From assembly GCF_015207285.1 (NCBI RefSeq), contig NZ_JADEXD010000007.1, positions 1-64,000 of the forward strand: a stretch of 64,000 nucleotides of DNA. Reading direction: 5' to 3'. Of the stretch, positions 45,870-55,225 are shown one piece after another. Position 1 is the stretch's first letter. Each line of letters starts with the position of its first letter. Under the pieces are notes generated by a model. The model was not told where the DNA came from. It did not search any database and worked only from the letters and a program-made list of their open reading frames with translations. The translations under genes were made by a program, and so were the position numbers. This DNA is from Tychonema sp. LEGE 07203. GTDB lineage: Bacteria; Cyanobacteriota; Cyanobacteriia; Cyanobacteriales; Microcoleaceae.

Positions 45870-45925
45870 TTACCACGACCTTGAGATTTAAACCACTCCA
45901 AAACAGTAGTATCAATCTCTAATTC
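45870..45925 (-). pseudogene. BrnA-like antitoxin fragment
   Basis: The in-frame stretch LEIDTTVLEWFKSQGRGK resembles the dimerising or DNA-binding helix of BrnA-type antitoxins (for example IDxDVLxWFKAQGKGYQT). It begins at the inverted-repeat arm and ends before the next ATG, so it is a truncated relic of about 18 codons. No BrnT toxin gene was found nearby. Confidence 0.45.
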
Positions 45926-45927
45926 CT

Positions 45928-45994
45928 GAACAGGCTCTCCGGCCTGTTCCACAAAGAATGAATTTGATTGTGGAACAGGCCGGAGAGCCTGTTC
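45928..45994. mobile_element. 27-bp perfect inverted-repeat element
   Basis: The arm 45928-45954 (GAACAGGCTCTCCGGCCTGT then TCCACAA) is an exact inverse of 45968-45994, with a 13-base loop. A related word, GCCTGTTCCACAAAGAAAGA, occurs near 15761. The element provides the spurious start of the fragment above. Confidence 0.85.
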
Positions 45995-46024
45995 TTGAGA
46001 ATAGTGTAAGATGTGAGATTAACC

Positions 46025-46963
46025 CTACTCTTCAACAGGCCTGGGCACTTCGTAAGTCAGGAAGTCATAAGCCATTTTCGTATTCGGAAAAATGGCCTGG
46101 GCTTCCTTGAGCAAATCATCTAGGACGATCGCATTTCCTGGAGCGTAACGCGGGCTAAAATGCGTCATAATTAATTGTTTTGCCCCAGCGAGCAAAGCAA
46201 CTTGAGCCGCCATTGTTGAGGTTGAATGCAGGCGATCGAAGGCCATTTGAGCATCCTGATGGGCAAAAGTCGCTTCGTGCACCAACAAATCGGCATCCTT
46301 TGCTAATTCCACCGCCCCGTCACAAAAAACTGTGTCTGTACAATAAACAAACTTCCGCCCAATTATATCCGGGCCGCAAAAATCGCTACCTTGAAACTGT
46401 CGCCCGTCCGATAACTTTACCGTCTTTCCTTGTTTTAATTGACCGTAAATTGGCCCGGAAGGAATACCCGCAGCCTTGGCTTTTTCTACATCAAAATGTC
46501 CGGGACGATTTTTCTCAGTTACTCGATAACCAAAAGCAGTTACTCGGTGCTTTAAAGGAGCGCAACTAACAATATATTCGTCATCTTCATAAACAACTCC
46601 CTCGTGACTTTTGTGTACCTTTACCGGGTAAGAAAAATGAGTTTGAGAATAGCGAACGCCAGCTTGCAAATATTCTTCTAGTCCCGGTGGCCCGTAAAGA
46701 TCGATGCGCTTGACATTCCCCGCCAAACCGCAGCTAGCCAGCAAACCCATTAAGCCGAAAATGTGGTCGCCGTGCAGGTGAGTGATGAAAATACGGCTCA
46801 GTTGGCTGACTTTGAGCTCGCTCCGCAGAAACTGATGCTGAGTTCCTTCGCCGCAGTCAAACAGCCAGAGTTCCGCTCGCTGGGGCAAACGCAGGGCGAT
46901 GCTGGAAACGTTGCGCGATCGCGTCGGCACGCCGGAGCTAGTTCCGAGAAATGTAATCTGCAA
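46025..46963 (-). CDS. rnz: Ribonuclease Z
   Basis: RNase Z cuts the 3' trailer of tRNA precursors. The 312-residue enzyme has the start [20 protein letters not shown], the metal motif [30 protein letters not shown], and the conserved [18 protein letters not shown]. The exosite and C-terminal [20 protein letters not shown] and TMAAQ are present, then [10 protein letters not shown]. This is the normal short (single-domain) form. It is divergent from the SpoIID/LytB gene. Confidence 0.95.
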   Translation of the reverse strand: MQITFLGTSSGVPTRSRNVSSIALRLPQRAELWLFDCGEGTQHQFLRSELKVSQLSRIFITHLHGDHIFGLMGLLASCGLAGNVKRIDLYGPPGLEEYLQAGVRYSQTHFSYPVKVHKSHEGVVYEDDEYIVSCAPLKHRVTAFGYRVTEKNRPGHFDVEKAKAAGIPSGPIYGQLKQGKTVKLSDGRQFQGSDFCGPDIIGRKFVYCTDTVFCDGAVELAKDADLLVHEATFAHQDAQMAFDRLHSTSTMAAQVALLAGAKQLIMTHFSPRYAPGNAIVLDDLLKEAQAIFPNTKMAYDFLTYEVPRPVEE

Positions 46964-47229
46964 GAGTCAAATCACCTCAATTAAGTCTTAAAAAATATGT
47001 TACATATATCCAGAGTGCGGCAAATCCGACATAGATCAAATAGTCGCAGGCAGGAACCGGGATAAATCGCTGTTGCTGCGAGCATCGAGTCGTTCCAATC
47101 TTTTTTGACGCACAAAGTGCCAAACCCAATTCTAACGTTTTCTTTCTGCCGTTCTCCTTCCTTTTTCCCGAACCAAACCTTCCCCTTAAAAATTCTCAAA
47201 CTCGTACAGCACAGGAGGAACTTTTTCAG

Positions 47230-48402
47230 ATGCAGCCAGGAGTGTTATTTGCTTCGTTTCTTTCGAGATTAACAAAACGCTACTTTTGGATTTCTCTGTT
47301 GTTTTGGCTGGTAATGGTAGCCCCAGCACAGGCGGCGCTGATCTTGCGAGTGGCGGTACAAGACGGCGCAAGTCAGATCAAAGTCGGCAGTTCTACTAAG
47401 GCTGCAATCCGCGACGGTAGCGGGCGCAATTTGGGGGAACTGTCTGCCAACAGTTCTGGATCGGCTCAATTTCGATCGGGCAAGGTGGCGATCGGGCGCT
47501 GGGCCGCCAATCAAATTTGGATCGAGCCGACCGGGAACGGGTATGTTTGGATTGGCGATCGGTGGTATCGCGGACGCACCCTTGTAGTTCCCGAAAAAGG
47601 AGCCTTGACCGCAATCAACTACGTCGATATCGAACAGTATCTCTACAGCGTTCTCGGTGCCGAAATGAGCGGCAATTGGCCTCTGGAGGCCTTGAAAGCC
47701 CAAGCAGTCGCCGCCCGTTCCTACGCTCTCCACAAGCGCCTCAAAAGCGAAACCGAACTTTACGATGTAGACGACACTCAGTCCTCGCAGGTTTACAAAG
47801 GACTGCAAACAGAATCTTCGGGTACTTATAGCGCAGTCGATGCCACCGCAGGTCAAGTTCTCACCTACAACGGTCAGATTATTTTAGCCGTTTTCCACTC
47901 CGCGTCTGGAGGACATACCGAAAATGTCGAGGATGTTTGGACTCAACCCCTGCCTTACCTGCGGGCTGTTCCTGATTTCGACCAAGGTGCGCCGGTTTAC
48001 CAGTGGAAAGAAACTTTTTCCCGCGCTCAAATCAGCAGCAAGATTTCCGGCGTCGGTAACGTCATCTCGATGAAGCCGGAACGCACTACCGCTTACGGCA
48101 GCGTTTTGAGGATGAAAGTAGTCGGAGATGGCGGTTCTAGGGTGATGACTGGGGCAGATTTGCGTCGGGTTCTGAGTTTGAGGAGCACCCGGTTTACCGT
48201 GATTCCTCAGTATGCAGGCGGGAGCGCCAGGAACAGCGGCCAAGCTCCTACGAGTTTTCAAGTTGCTGGTAAAGGTTTCGGTCACGCTGTGGGCATGAGT
48301 CAGTGGGGAGCTTACAATTTGGCCAGGCAGGGATACGGCTACCAGCAGATTTTGTTGCACTATTACCGGGGTGCTGCTTTGGCTAGAATTGCTGTTCAGT
48401 AA
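47230..48402 (+). CDS. SpoIID/LytB-domain protein, secreted
   Basis: The 390-residue protein has a signal segment (about 1-36, YFWISLLFWLVMVAPAQA) and the SpoIID fold: INYVDIEQYLYSVLGAEMSG, WPLEALKAQAVAARSYALHK, VYKGLQTES, FHSASGGHTENVEDVW, and GKGFGHAVGMSQWGAYNLAR. In Bacillus, SpoIID is a peptidoglycan lytic transglycosylase with a catalytic Glu; the EAL in WPLEALKAQAVAARSYAL region carries this Glu. It probably trims peptidoglycan in the periplasm. A good AGGAGG ribosome site (47213-47218) precedes the ATG by 11 bases. Confidence 0.92.
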   Translation: MQPGVLFASFLSRLTKRYFWISLLFWLVMVAPAQAALILRVAVQDGASQIKVGSSTKAAIRDGSGRNLGELSANSSGSAQFRSGKVAIGRWAANQIWIEPTGNGYVWIGDRWYRGRTLVVPEKGALTAINYVDIEQYLYSVLGAEMSGNWPLEALKAQAVAARSYALHKRLKSETELYDVDDTQSSQVYKGLQTESSGTYSAVDATAGQVLTYNGQIILAVFHSASGGHTENVEDVWTQPLPYLRAVPDFDQGAPVYQWKETFSRAQISSKISGVGNVISMKPERTTAYGSVLRMKVVGDGGSRVMTGADLRRVLSLRSTRFTVIPQYAGGSARNSGQAPTSFQVAGKGFGHAVGMSQWGAYNLARQGYGYQQILLHYYRGAALARIAVQ

Positions 48403-48428
48403 CTGCTCGGAAGAAGGGAGAGTTTACT

Positions 48429-48541
48429 GGTTGAACTGGCTCCCAGGCTCTTTTAACTGGTTCCCAGGCTCTGCCTCGTCGGCTGCGAAGATGGAGGCAG
48501 AGCCTCCGGATCTGCATTACCAGGCAGAGCCTGGTAACGAG
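48429..48541. repeat. Dispersed palindromic GGCAGAGCCTGG repeat
   Basis: It contains CCCAGGCTC twice and TTACCAGGCAGAGCCTGGTAA (48518-48538, given here as TTACCAGG/CCTGGTAA). The same palindrome in diverged form occurs near 27302 within the element at 27209-27452. Confidence 0.7.
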
Positions 48542-48545
48542 TAAA

Positions 48546-48770
48546 ATGACTAATGACTGTTGACTGTTGACTGTTTGGCCAATGCCCTGTTTGACCAATG
48601 ACTAATGACCAATGACTAATGACTAATGACTAATGACTAATGACTAATGACTAATGACTAATGACTAATGACCAATGACTAATGACTAATGACTAATGAC
48701 CAATGACTAATGACCAATGACTAATGACTAATGACTAATGACTAATGACTAATGACTAATGACTAACTAC
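48546..48770. repeat. TAATGAC heptamer block
   Basis: About 30 copies of TAATGAC and CCAATGAC variants fill the space to 14 bases before the DUF4177-like start. It sits between two co-directional genes. Confidence 0.95.
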
Positions 48771-48783
48771 ATTAAGGATAACT

Positions 48784-49050
48784 ATGCAAAAGTGGGAATA
48801 CTTTTTTGTGGATGCAAATATGTATCCTTTTGGCAATAAGCTGATTAGTTTATATGTAAATGGTGAGGAATTGCGAGATTGGAAACAAGGCTCGCTGCAT
48901 CTATTTGTCAATCAGTTGGGGGAGGAGGGGTGGGAACTTGTGGCTGTGCGCCACGACTCGAAGTACGACCAAAATTCTTTGATTTTTAAACGTCCTAAAA
49001 CTGTTAAGAAAACTCGGAGTACGAAACAGTCTCAGGCACAGCAAACTTGA
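48784..49050 (+). CDS. Small DUF4177-like protein
   Basis: The 88-residue protein begins MQKWEYFFVDANMYPFGNKL and has LHLFVNQLGEEGWELVAVRH, the LNxLGxEGWELV hallmark of DUF4177-type proteins. It has a basic C-terminal tail (KTVKKTRSTKQSQAQQT). The function is unknown. Its ATG is preceded by AAGGATAACT, with a weak AAGGA ribosome site, directly after the heptamer block. Confidence 0.8.
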   Translation: MQKWEYFFVDANMYPFGNKLISLYVNGEELRDWKQGSLHLFVNQLGEEGWELVAVRHDSKYDQNSLIFKRPKTVKKTRSTKQSQAQQT

Positions 49051-49130
49051 CCTAGCTCAATCTAATATTCATCGAATTTTAGATGTTGACTCAAAATCAT
49101 TAATTAATTTCAAATCGCCCAATAGAAAAT

Positions 49131-50438
49131 CTAAACTCCATCGATTCGCCGCTGCCATTCGGCATCTATTTTGGCTGACTGTTCTAGTTCTTGTTGGGTT
49201 AATTCGGTTTCTGTTGTATAAGCTAAGTCTTCTCCTGTGAGAACGTTTTCTGCTGCAAATTCCCTCGCGTAGCTTAATTTTTGCTGCAAGTTGGCATCTG
49301 GTTGGTTTAATAACGCGGCTCGCTGCTGCCGCTCTTGATTCCGGGTTTCTATCTTGCTATTTTTCCACTGAATCCAGAAGTACCTAATTAAGGGAATTGT
49401 CAAAAATCCGATGCCGTAAATCAGCAGTAGTGGATAGATACCGCTGACGAAACCGATAAATCCACTGGCGATCGCACTTTTTGTTAATAAATTCCCCAAA
49501 ACTAACGCACCGACAAGATTTACGGCTCCCAACCCTGCCGCGAGCATGACTTGGCCGGAGCTGGCGTGGCTGAAACGCCACAGCATTTCTCGCAAATAAG
49601 CTCCTACTGGTTGAGGATTTTTTTGGACTGCTGTGGTTTGCAATTGCGGAAAATGGTAGACTATTTGTCCTTCGGGACTGACTTCGGGGCGGCCGTCAAA
49701 ACGCGCGAGAGCCGGCAGCATATATTCTTCGTATTCTCGCGCGTATCCTTGTCCGAGATTGTCGAGATAGGGCGCTATTTGTTCGGCGACTACGGCACCT
49801 CGGTTGTTGCGAATTGCGGCGGCAATATCGCTCCACTTGCGCTCTTCTAAATTGTAATTTGGATTGCCATCTCCAAATAGAAAGGAGAAAACTGCTTCCA
49901 GAAAACTCATCTGGGGTTTTTGGCCGCTTAAGCGCGATTGCTGCTGGTAGTAAGGTTCGTTATGGTTCCAGTAAAATATCCAGGGTAACTCGTTCCAGAA
50001 GTAGGGAAAAAAGAAAAATCCGCCGCCTCTGTTACCGTCGCTTCCGCCTCCGCCTCCGCCTCCGCCGTTATTGTCGCTGTTCATGCTGGAGAGTAAAAGA
50101 GTGATGGCCACAAAAATTAAGAGAATGGAAGCTACCAGCACTATGCCAAAAGATACTCGAATCAGGTAAAATAGAATTTTCCAGATTTTTTGCCACCATT
50201 CCTGCAACTGCAAGCGAAAGAATTTGTTTCGCAAAATATCTCGAAAGTTGTTGGGAAATAGGTAGGCAATGTCGCCGGATTCTGCTACTTGCAGGTGACC
50301 GCCTGCTTCGGAGGCGAGGGTTAACAGTTCTCGCTGGGCAAAATTAACGTCTAATCCAGCTTTTGCTGCCACGTCTCCAACCGTAACGCGGTAGCCAAGT
50401 TGCTCGACGGCTTGCATAATGGTGGGATTCGGAGCCAT
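49131..50438 (-). CDS. Conserved cyanobacterial/plastid-type membrane protein
   Basis: The 435-residue protein has an N-terminal winged-helix-like part (about 1-70, VTVGDVAAKAGLDVNFAQRE and LQVAESGDIAYLFP). A membrane helix lies about 90-116 (LIRVSFGIVLVASILLIFVA), and a nine-residue glycine tract (GGGGGGGG then GSDG) and GGGFFFFPYFWNELPWIFYW follow. Further helices lie at about 296-360. The middle segment contains YNLEERKWSDIAAAIRNNRG and VVAEQIAPYL. I do not recognise a function; similar proteins are found in cyanobacteria and chloroplasts to my knowledge. The nearest genes give no clue. Confidence 0.75.
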   Translation of the reverse strand: MAPNPTIMQAVEQLGYRVTVGDVAAKAGLDVNFAQRELLTLASEAGGHLQVAESGDIAYLFPNNFRDILRNKFFRLQLQEWWQKIWKILFYLIRVSFGIVLVASILLIFVAITLLLSSMNSDNNGGGGGGGGSDGNRGGGFFFFPYFWNELPWIFYWNHNEPYYQQQSRLSGQKPQMSFLEAVFSFLFGDGNPNYNLEERKWSDIAAAIRNNRGAVVAEQIAPYLDNLGQGYAREYEEYMLPALARFDGRPEVSPEGQIVYHFPQLQTTAVQKNPQPVGAYLREMLWRFSHASSGQVMLAAGLGAVNLVGALVLGNLLTKSAIASGFIGFVSGIYPLLLIYGIGFLTIPLIRYFWIQWKNSKIETRNQERQQRAALLNQPDANLQQKLSYAREFAAENVLTGEDLAYTTETELTQQELEQSAKIDAEWQRRIDGV

Positions 50439-50829
50439 AGGTTTCTCTCTGTGAAAATTACCCGTTTGTTTTATTATATATTGCGGGAATTCAAGCTGGT
50501 TTTGACTCGCAGGTTTGTAAATTTTTTTGATGATGCTCTTGACTTTTGCGCGAAATATTGCTATGGTTTTTGCCCGATCGCCCGTAGAGTGCGGTCAATA
50601 GGTTAAAGAAATGTGGTTTTTTTTGGCAAGTCTGGCAAGAGTTATTTAAAATGGATGGGATTTGCACTCTTTTGCACCTCGCAAGCGCGTGTTTTCAGGT
50701 TTGCAGTTGTGTCTCACCAGCGTTGGCAAGCGTCGGCGGCCGGACGGAACCGAAACAGTCGCAAAACTCTTAATAGGAAAACTTTACAGGCTAACATTTT
50801 TGATTGGCCGTTAACCAAAGAATCGAATT
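50439..50829. other. Divergent intergenic region upstream of ycf3
   Basis: No gene or repeat recognised. AT-rich stretches near 50470-50530 could hold promoters for both flanking genes. Confidence 0.35.
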
Positions 50830-51351
50830 ATGCCCAGAACTCAACGCAACGATAACTTTATTGACAAAAGTTTCACGGTAATGGCCGATATCATCCTGAA
50901 GATTATGCCGGCGAAAAAGCAGGCTAAGGAAGCTTTTGCTTATTATCGGGATGGTATGTCGGCTCAATCTGATGGAGAATATGCTGAAGCGCTGGACAAT
51001 TATCAGGAAGCGCTGAAGCTTGAGGAAGATCCTTACGATCGCAGTTACGTGCTGTACAATATGGGTCTGATCCATACTAGCAACGGCGAACACGATAAAG
51101 CTTTGGAGTATTACAGCGAAGCGCTTGAACTCAATCCCAGAATGCCGCAAGCGCTGAATAATATTGCGGTGATTTACCACTATCAAGGGGAAAAGGAAAA
51201 AGAAGCTGGCAATGTGGAAGCGGCGGAAGGGTTGTTTGATAAAGCTGCGGATTATTGGAAGGAGGCTATTCGCTTGGCACCGAACAATTACATTGAGGTG
51301 CAAAATTGGCTGAAGACGACAGGGCGATCGCAAATTGATGTGTATTTTTAA
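50830..51351 (+). CDS. ycf3: Photosystem I assembly protein Ycf3
   Basis: Ycf3 is a TPR protein needed for photosystem I assembly at the thylakoid membrane. The 173-residue sequence starts [20 protein letters not shown], and three TPRs follow ([60 protein letters not shown]). The end [20 protein letters not shown] is conserved in plastid Ycf3. Length and order match the family. Confidence 0.96.
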   Translation: MPRTQRNDNFIDKSFTVMADIILKIMPAKKQAKEAFAYYRDGMSAQSDGEYAEALDNYQEALKLEEDPYDRSYVLYNMGLIHTSNGEHDKALEYYSEALELNPRMPQALNNIAVIYHYQGEKEKEAGNVEAAEGLFDKAADYWKEAIRLAPNNYIEVQNWLKTTGRSQIDVYF

Positions 51352-51354
51352 CTG

Positions 51355-51545
51355 TGATGGGCATGGGGCATGGGGCATAGGGCATGGGGCATAGGGCATA
51401 GGTAATTGGTAATAGTTAGTAGTTAATAGTTAGTAGTTAGTAGTTAGTAGTTAGTAGTTTCTCTAATAACAAATAACCAATAACCAATAACCAATAACCA
51501 ATAACCAATAACCAATAACCAATAACCAATAACCAATAACCAATG
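51355..51545. repeat. GGGCATA and CCAATAA tandem repeats
   Basis: GGGGCATAGGGCAT units (51355-51402) are followed by TAGTTAG and then about eleven CCAATAA copies (51475-51545). The same GGGCAT motif occurs near 32118-32153. The block extends to close to the gatC start, with CCCAATT copies (51588-51614). Confidence 0.9.
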
Positions 51546-51617
51546 CCTCCGCTTCGCGCTCGCCCAATGCCTCCGCAACGCTAGAGCCCAATTCCCAATT
51601 CCCAATTCCCAATTTTT

Positions 51618-51899
51618 ATGATTGATAAAGAAGAAGTTCGGAAAGTAGCCAATTTAGCCCGGTTGGAATTAACGCCTGAAGAAGAAGAACAGTTTACCGT
51701 TCAGTTGAACGGTATTTTGGATTATTTTGAGCAGTTGAGCGAACTGGATACGACTAAGGTAAAACCGACTACTCGGGCGATCGATGTTAGCAATGTAATG
51801 CGATCGGACGATTTGCAACCTTTTGCTGATGGAGAAAGTATTTTGGCTGGTGCTCCCGATCGCGATGGGGAGTTTTTCAAAGTGCCTAAAATTATGTAG
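51618..51899 (+). CDS. gatC: Aspartyl/glutamyl-tRNA amidotransferase subunit C
   Basis: GatC helps fold GatA in the GatCAB amidotransferase that converts Glu-tRNA(Gln) to Gln-tRNA(Gln). The 93-residue protein starts MIDKEEVRKVANLARLELTP and has EEEEQFTVQLNGILDYFEQL and VKPTTRAIDVSNVMRSDD, then LAGAPDRDGEFFKVPKIM. The C-terminal FFKVPKI is diagnostic. It is not adjacent to gatA or gatB. Its upstream spacer is all repeat. A CTGGAGGGGT/ACCCCTCCAG hairpin (51933-51967) lies after the stop. Confidence 0.95.
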   Translation: MIDKEEVRKVANLARLELTPEEEEQFTVQLNGILDYFEQLSELDTTKVKPTTRAIDVSNVMRSDDLQPFADGESILAGAPDRDGEFFKVPKIM

Positions 51900-51932
51900 G
51901 ATTCCCGCTACGCAACTAACTGAGGAAAATCT

Positions 51933-51967
51933 CTGGAGGGGTGGGCTACCAATACCTACCCCTCCAG
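51933..51967 (+). terminator. GC-rich hairpin after gatC
   Basis: CTGGAGGGGT (51933-51942) pairs with ACCCCTCCAG (51958-51967). No T run follows, so termination is uncertain. Confidence 0.5.
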
Positions 51968-52102
51968 ACAAAACTAACTGTGGAATATGCTGTAAGCAAG
52001 GGCGGGAAAAGCAGTCCCACTCACCAATTTTCTGATAAAAACCCAACACAATCTCACTCGTAGCGATCGATATTTAAAGTTTTTTTGGGTTAAAAAATAG
52101 TC

Positions 52103-52819
52103 ATGTACGTATTAATTGGTGGAGCTGGAATGATGGGGCTGAGTTTAGCCCAGCATTTATTAAAACTCGGTCATACGGTGGCAATCGTCGATGCGGACCC
52201 GCTTGCGTGTCGCTTTGCTCGTGAAAAAATTGGAGTGATGGCTTTTGAAGGCAGTGCTGTGAGCATGACGGTTCTTCTGGAAGCCGGAATTAGAAAAGCA
52301 AACGCAGTCGTTACAGCACTCAGCGATGATGCACTGAATTTAGCGCTGATCGCCCTATCTAGAAGCTATGGTATTTCCCATATTGTGGTGCGAATGCGCG
52401 ATCGCGAATTCCTGGAAGCCTATCGCCTTACTGGAGCCAGTCACATCATCAGCACTGTTGATTTGGCAGTTGCATCAATGGCGAATGCGATCGAATATCC
52501 TCAAATTGAGTCGATGATGCACTTTGAACACGGGCAAGTCGAGGTGCTAAAGCTGCCGGTTCCAGGTGATTGCAACGTGGCAGGGCGCACTGTTGCTCAA
52601 ATTGCTCTAGACTCTGGTTTTCCCACAGGTTCGCTGATTATTGGTTATCAGTGTCATGCCTGCGCCAATCTGGAGATTCCGAACGGCAATACAGTTCTTG
52701 AAGCAGGTTCTACCATCCTCGTAGTTACTCGTCCAGAGCTAGTTCACTCCATGATTGATTACCTCGGCATTCGCGCTAGTCATCTTCCAGCGTTAGGAGT
52801 TTCTCATCCAAATCTTTGA
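52103..52819 (+). CDS. TrkA-type NAD-binding regulator of cation transport
   Basis: The 238-residue protein has a Rossmann TrkA_N part (1-125; MYVLIGGAGMMGLSLAQHLL, TVAIVDADP, VVTALSDDALNLALI) and a TrkA_C (RCK_C) part (about 150-225; VAGRTVAQIALDSGFPTGSL). RCK proteins bind NAD(H) or ions and gate K+ or cation channels. Its 3' end overlaps the convergent antiporter by 44 bases, and a link between the two ion-handling proteins is plausible. The GxGxxG dinucleotide loop GGAGMMG is intact. Confidence 0.92.
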   Translation: MYVLIGGAGMMGLSLAQHLLKLGHTVAIVDADPLACRFAREKIGVMAFEGSAVSMTVLLEAGIRKANAVVTALSDDALNLALIALSRSYGISHIVVRMRDREFLEAYRLTGASHIISTVDLAVASMANAIEYPQIESMMHFEHGQVEVLKLPVPGDCNVAGRTVAQIALDSGFPTGSLIIGYQCHACANLEIPNGNTVLEAGSTILVVTRPELVHSMIDYLGIRASHLPALGVSHPNL

Positions 52820-54410
52820 TGTAAGGCTCAACCAGATCCTCTGGGACAATTCGCTTGCGGAGCGCATCGCTAACGGCTCCTTTTTCTGCTAGAAGCAATC
52901 GCCGTCGAATCCTGTCTAGCCCGCTGCGATCGCCCTCTACTTGCCCTGCTTGATGTTGATTGTAAAAATCGCGCAGCATTCGCTCAGACTGTGCTACTCG
53001 TGCTTGATACGATGCCCGTAACTCCTCGTAAACTGACTTCGGCAATACGCCTGATTTCAGCAAACTATCTAGCTCATCTTGAGCCGCTTTGCAGGCAATC
53101 AACTGAACTTGTAGGTGCCCAGCTTCCTGCAATACATCAGAAACACGGCTGATTTTTAGCCGTTTTACCAGCCAGGGTAAACTCAATCCCTGTCCGACGA
53201 GGGAGAATAAAACTGCACCGAAAACCAGCGCAATGATGTTATCCCGTCCTGTCAGTGCCAGAGGAATACTGAGGGCCAGTGCCATTGAGAGTGAGCCTTT
53301 GATGTTTCCCAGAAACATAACGTGTTGCCAGCGCAGGGGAATCGGACGATCGAACCATCGCAGCCCCCCTAACAACAGATATACCGAGAGAATCCGTGCC
53401 AGTTGATAGGCGAAAATGACGAACAGGATGGATGGCAAAATTCTCCACAGCGTCAGCGGGTTAATCTCAATGCCGATCAGCAGAAAAATAAATGTATTGA
53501 CCCCAAAACCAGCGTACTCCCAGAAGCTGAGTAATGTAATTCGATCGGAGGCTGATGTACTGCGAGAAAGCCCTAAATTGCCAAAAATGAGTCCGGCGAT
53601 AACCACGGCCACCGCACCGGACACCCCCAAAAATTGCCCAATTTGGAATGTTCCTAACGCCAGGGCAACGGTCAGTAAGAGACTGCTCAACGGGTCATTT
53701 AATCGAACAAATATCGGCAGAATCAAGTAACCTAAGATGACACCCACGAGTCCCCCACCCAAGGTAACCACTAGCAGTTCCTTAAGTCCTCCTACGACGG
53801 TAAGAGAACCTGTAGCATAAACGACTAGAATCAAATTGAATGAAACCAGGGCAGCCGCATCATTGAAGAGGGTTTCTCCTTCCACGATGGTGGACAGCCG
53901 GGAAGGCACGCGGATCTCTTTAAAGACTGCGATCATTGAGACTGTATCGGTATTTGCCAGAATGACTCCGATCAGCAATGCCGGAATCCAGTCTAGCCCT
54001 AGCCCAAATTTAACCAAAACAGCGATAATGCCTGATGAAACGATCGAACCCGGACCGGCCAGCAGGGCGATCGGCTTAAAGGTGCTGCGGAGACGGCTGA
54101 TATCTGTATTGATCGCTGCTTCAAAAATCAGAATTGGTAGGAAAAGATTTAATACTAAAGATGGATCTAAACCAATTCGACGCGACAGTACCTCGGTAAT
54201 GGGCAAGCCTGCTAAAACTAAGCCTGTGACATAGGGAATTCGCAACCGTTGGGTTGCGAGTGCCACGACAGTTGCTATCAGCAGCAGAACGATCGAGATG
54301 ATGACCAATTCGGGAATGGCTCCTGCGGCTTCACTATTTGTAGCAGGATTGCTGCCCAAGGAAGGTTGTTGGGCTACAATCGAGCCGATCGCCGATACTC
54401 CTGTCATCAA
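52776..54410 (-). CDS. CPA1-type Na+/H+ (K+/H+) antiporter
   Basis: The 544-residue protein has about 12 helices (about 28-420) with LIFEAAINTD, ILANTDTVSMIAVFKE, TLFNDAAALVSFNLIL and GVSGAVAVVIAGLIFGNLGL, all typical of the NhaP/CPA1 family. It has a cytoplasmic tail (about 420-544) of charged helices including RRRLLLAEKGAVSDALRKRI. It exchanges Na+ or K+ for H+ across the membrane, but ion selectivity cannot be told from sequence alone. The start is MMTGVSAIGSIVAQQPSLGS. The gene end overlaps the TrkA-type gene tail-to-tail by 44 bases. Confidence 0.94.
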   Translation of the reverse strand: MMTGVSAIGSIVAQQPSLGSNPATNSEAAGAIPELVIISIVLLLIATVVALATQRLRIPYVTGLVLAGLPITEVLSRRIGLDPSLVLNLFLPILIFEAAINTDISRLRSTFKPIALLAGPGSIVSSGIIAVLVKFGLGLDWIPALLIGVILANTDTVSMIAVFKEIRVPSRLSTIVEGETLFNDAAALVSFNLILVVYATGSLTVVGGLKELLVVTLGGGLVGVILGYLILPIFVRLNDPLSSLLLTVALALGTFQIGQFLGVSGAVAVVIAGLIFGNLGLSRSTSASDRITLLSFWEYAGFGVNTFIFLLIGIEINPLTLWRILPSILFVIFAYQLARILSVYLLLGGLRWFDRPIPLRWQHVMFLGNIKGSLSMALALSIPLALTGRDNIIALVFGAVLFSLVGQGLSLPWLVKRLKISRVSDVLQEAGHLQVQLIACKAAQDELDSLLKSGVLPKSVYEELRASYQARVAQSERMLRDFYNQHQAGQVEGDRSGLDRIRRRLLLAEKGAVSDALRKRIVPEDLVEPYIKDLDEKLLTLEDD

Positions 54411-54516
54411 CTCGTTTTCCTCAAAGCAATTGATAGATTAACTGTGGTTTTAGTCTACAGGAGACGGTTCACTCTACTGTAGACGCAACTGCAATGTACG
54501 TGGTTTATTTGGATGA

Positions 54517-55074
54517 ATGCCGATGAAGCTGAAACAGCATTTTTGGGTTGGTTGGGCGATCGGGGCGATCGTCATTACCTCTTGTTCAGACCAAACTACC
54601 TCACAAAGACAACAACCTGATACAAAACGTGAAACTTCACTGAGATCGGTCACGTTAGATCGAGCAAAAGTTGTGATGGGACAAACCTTATATGTACCTA
54701 TTTACTCACATATTTATCACTACAACAACCAGGATCGTGTGATGAACTTGTCAGCCACACTGAGTATCCGCAATACCGACTTGACAAATTCGATTATTAT
54801 AACTTCCGTGCGTTACTACGATACCGACGGGCAATTGATCGGGCAGCAAATTAAGAGTCCGCTAGAACTAAAGCCGCTTGCTTCTACAGAATTCTTCATT
54901 GCAGCAGATGATACAAGGGGAGGATCGGGTGCAAACTTTATTGTGGAGTGGGTTGCAGAGAAAATAGTGTATGAGCCTGTCATTGAAGCTATCATGATTA
55001 GTACCTCTTCTTCGCAGGGCATTTCCTTTATCAGTCCCGCGAAAGTTCTCAAACAGTACAAAATTCAGAAGTAA
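54517..55074 (+). CDS. DUF3124 lipoprotein
   Basis: The 185-residue protein has a lipoprotein signal (AIGAIVITSC, Cys about 23) and a body with GQTLYVPIYSHIYHYNNQDR, LSATLSIRNTDLTNSIIITS and RYYDTDGQLIGQQIKSP. This is the DUF3124 pattern: a beta-sandwich secreted protein of unknown function. ATG at 54517 is used; ATG two codons later is possible. Its stop TAA is the start of a dispersed element copy. Confidence 0.85.
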   Translation: MPMKLKQHFWVGWAIGAIVITSCSDQTTSQRQQPDTKRETSLRSVTLDRAKVVMGQTLYVPIYSHIYHYNNQDRVMNLSATLSIRNTDLTNSIIITSVRYYDTDGQLIGQQIKSPLELKPLASTEFFIAADDTRGGSGANFIVEWVAEKIVYEPVIEAIMISTSSSQGISFISPAKVLKQYKIQK

Positions 55075-55225
55075 TATCAAATCCGGTAGCATCCCAATTG
55101 TAAAATCGAGTCAGATCGAATCCGCGCTTCACCATCCTGTATTCATCTCTCTCTTGTCTTCCTCTGTGTTCTCTGCGCTCTAGCACCGGTTAAATCACCT
55201 GACGATGCAATTGGAAACGATATGA
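55072..55225. repeat. Dispersed element copy starting in a stop codon
   Basis: The ends are TAATATCAAATCCGGTAGCA (55072-55091) and GATGCAATTGGAAACGATAT (55203-55222). The interior has CTCTCTTGTCTTCCTCTGTG, related to 57725-57837 and 37823-37930. The TAA at its left edge is the stop of the DUF3124 gene. Confidence 0.85.

Noticed and set aside
50791-51399. 202-codon minus-strand ORF opposite ycf3
   Set aside because: Shadow of a strongly supported ycf3 on the plus strand.
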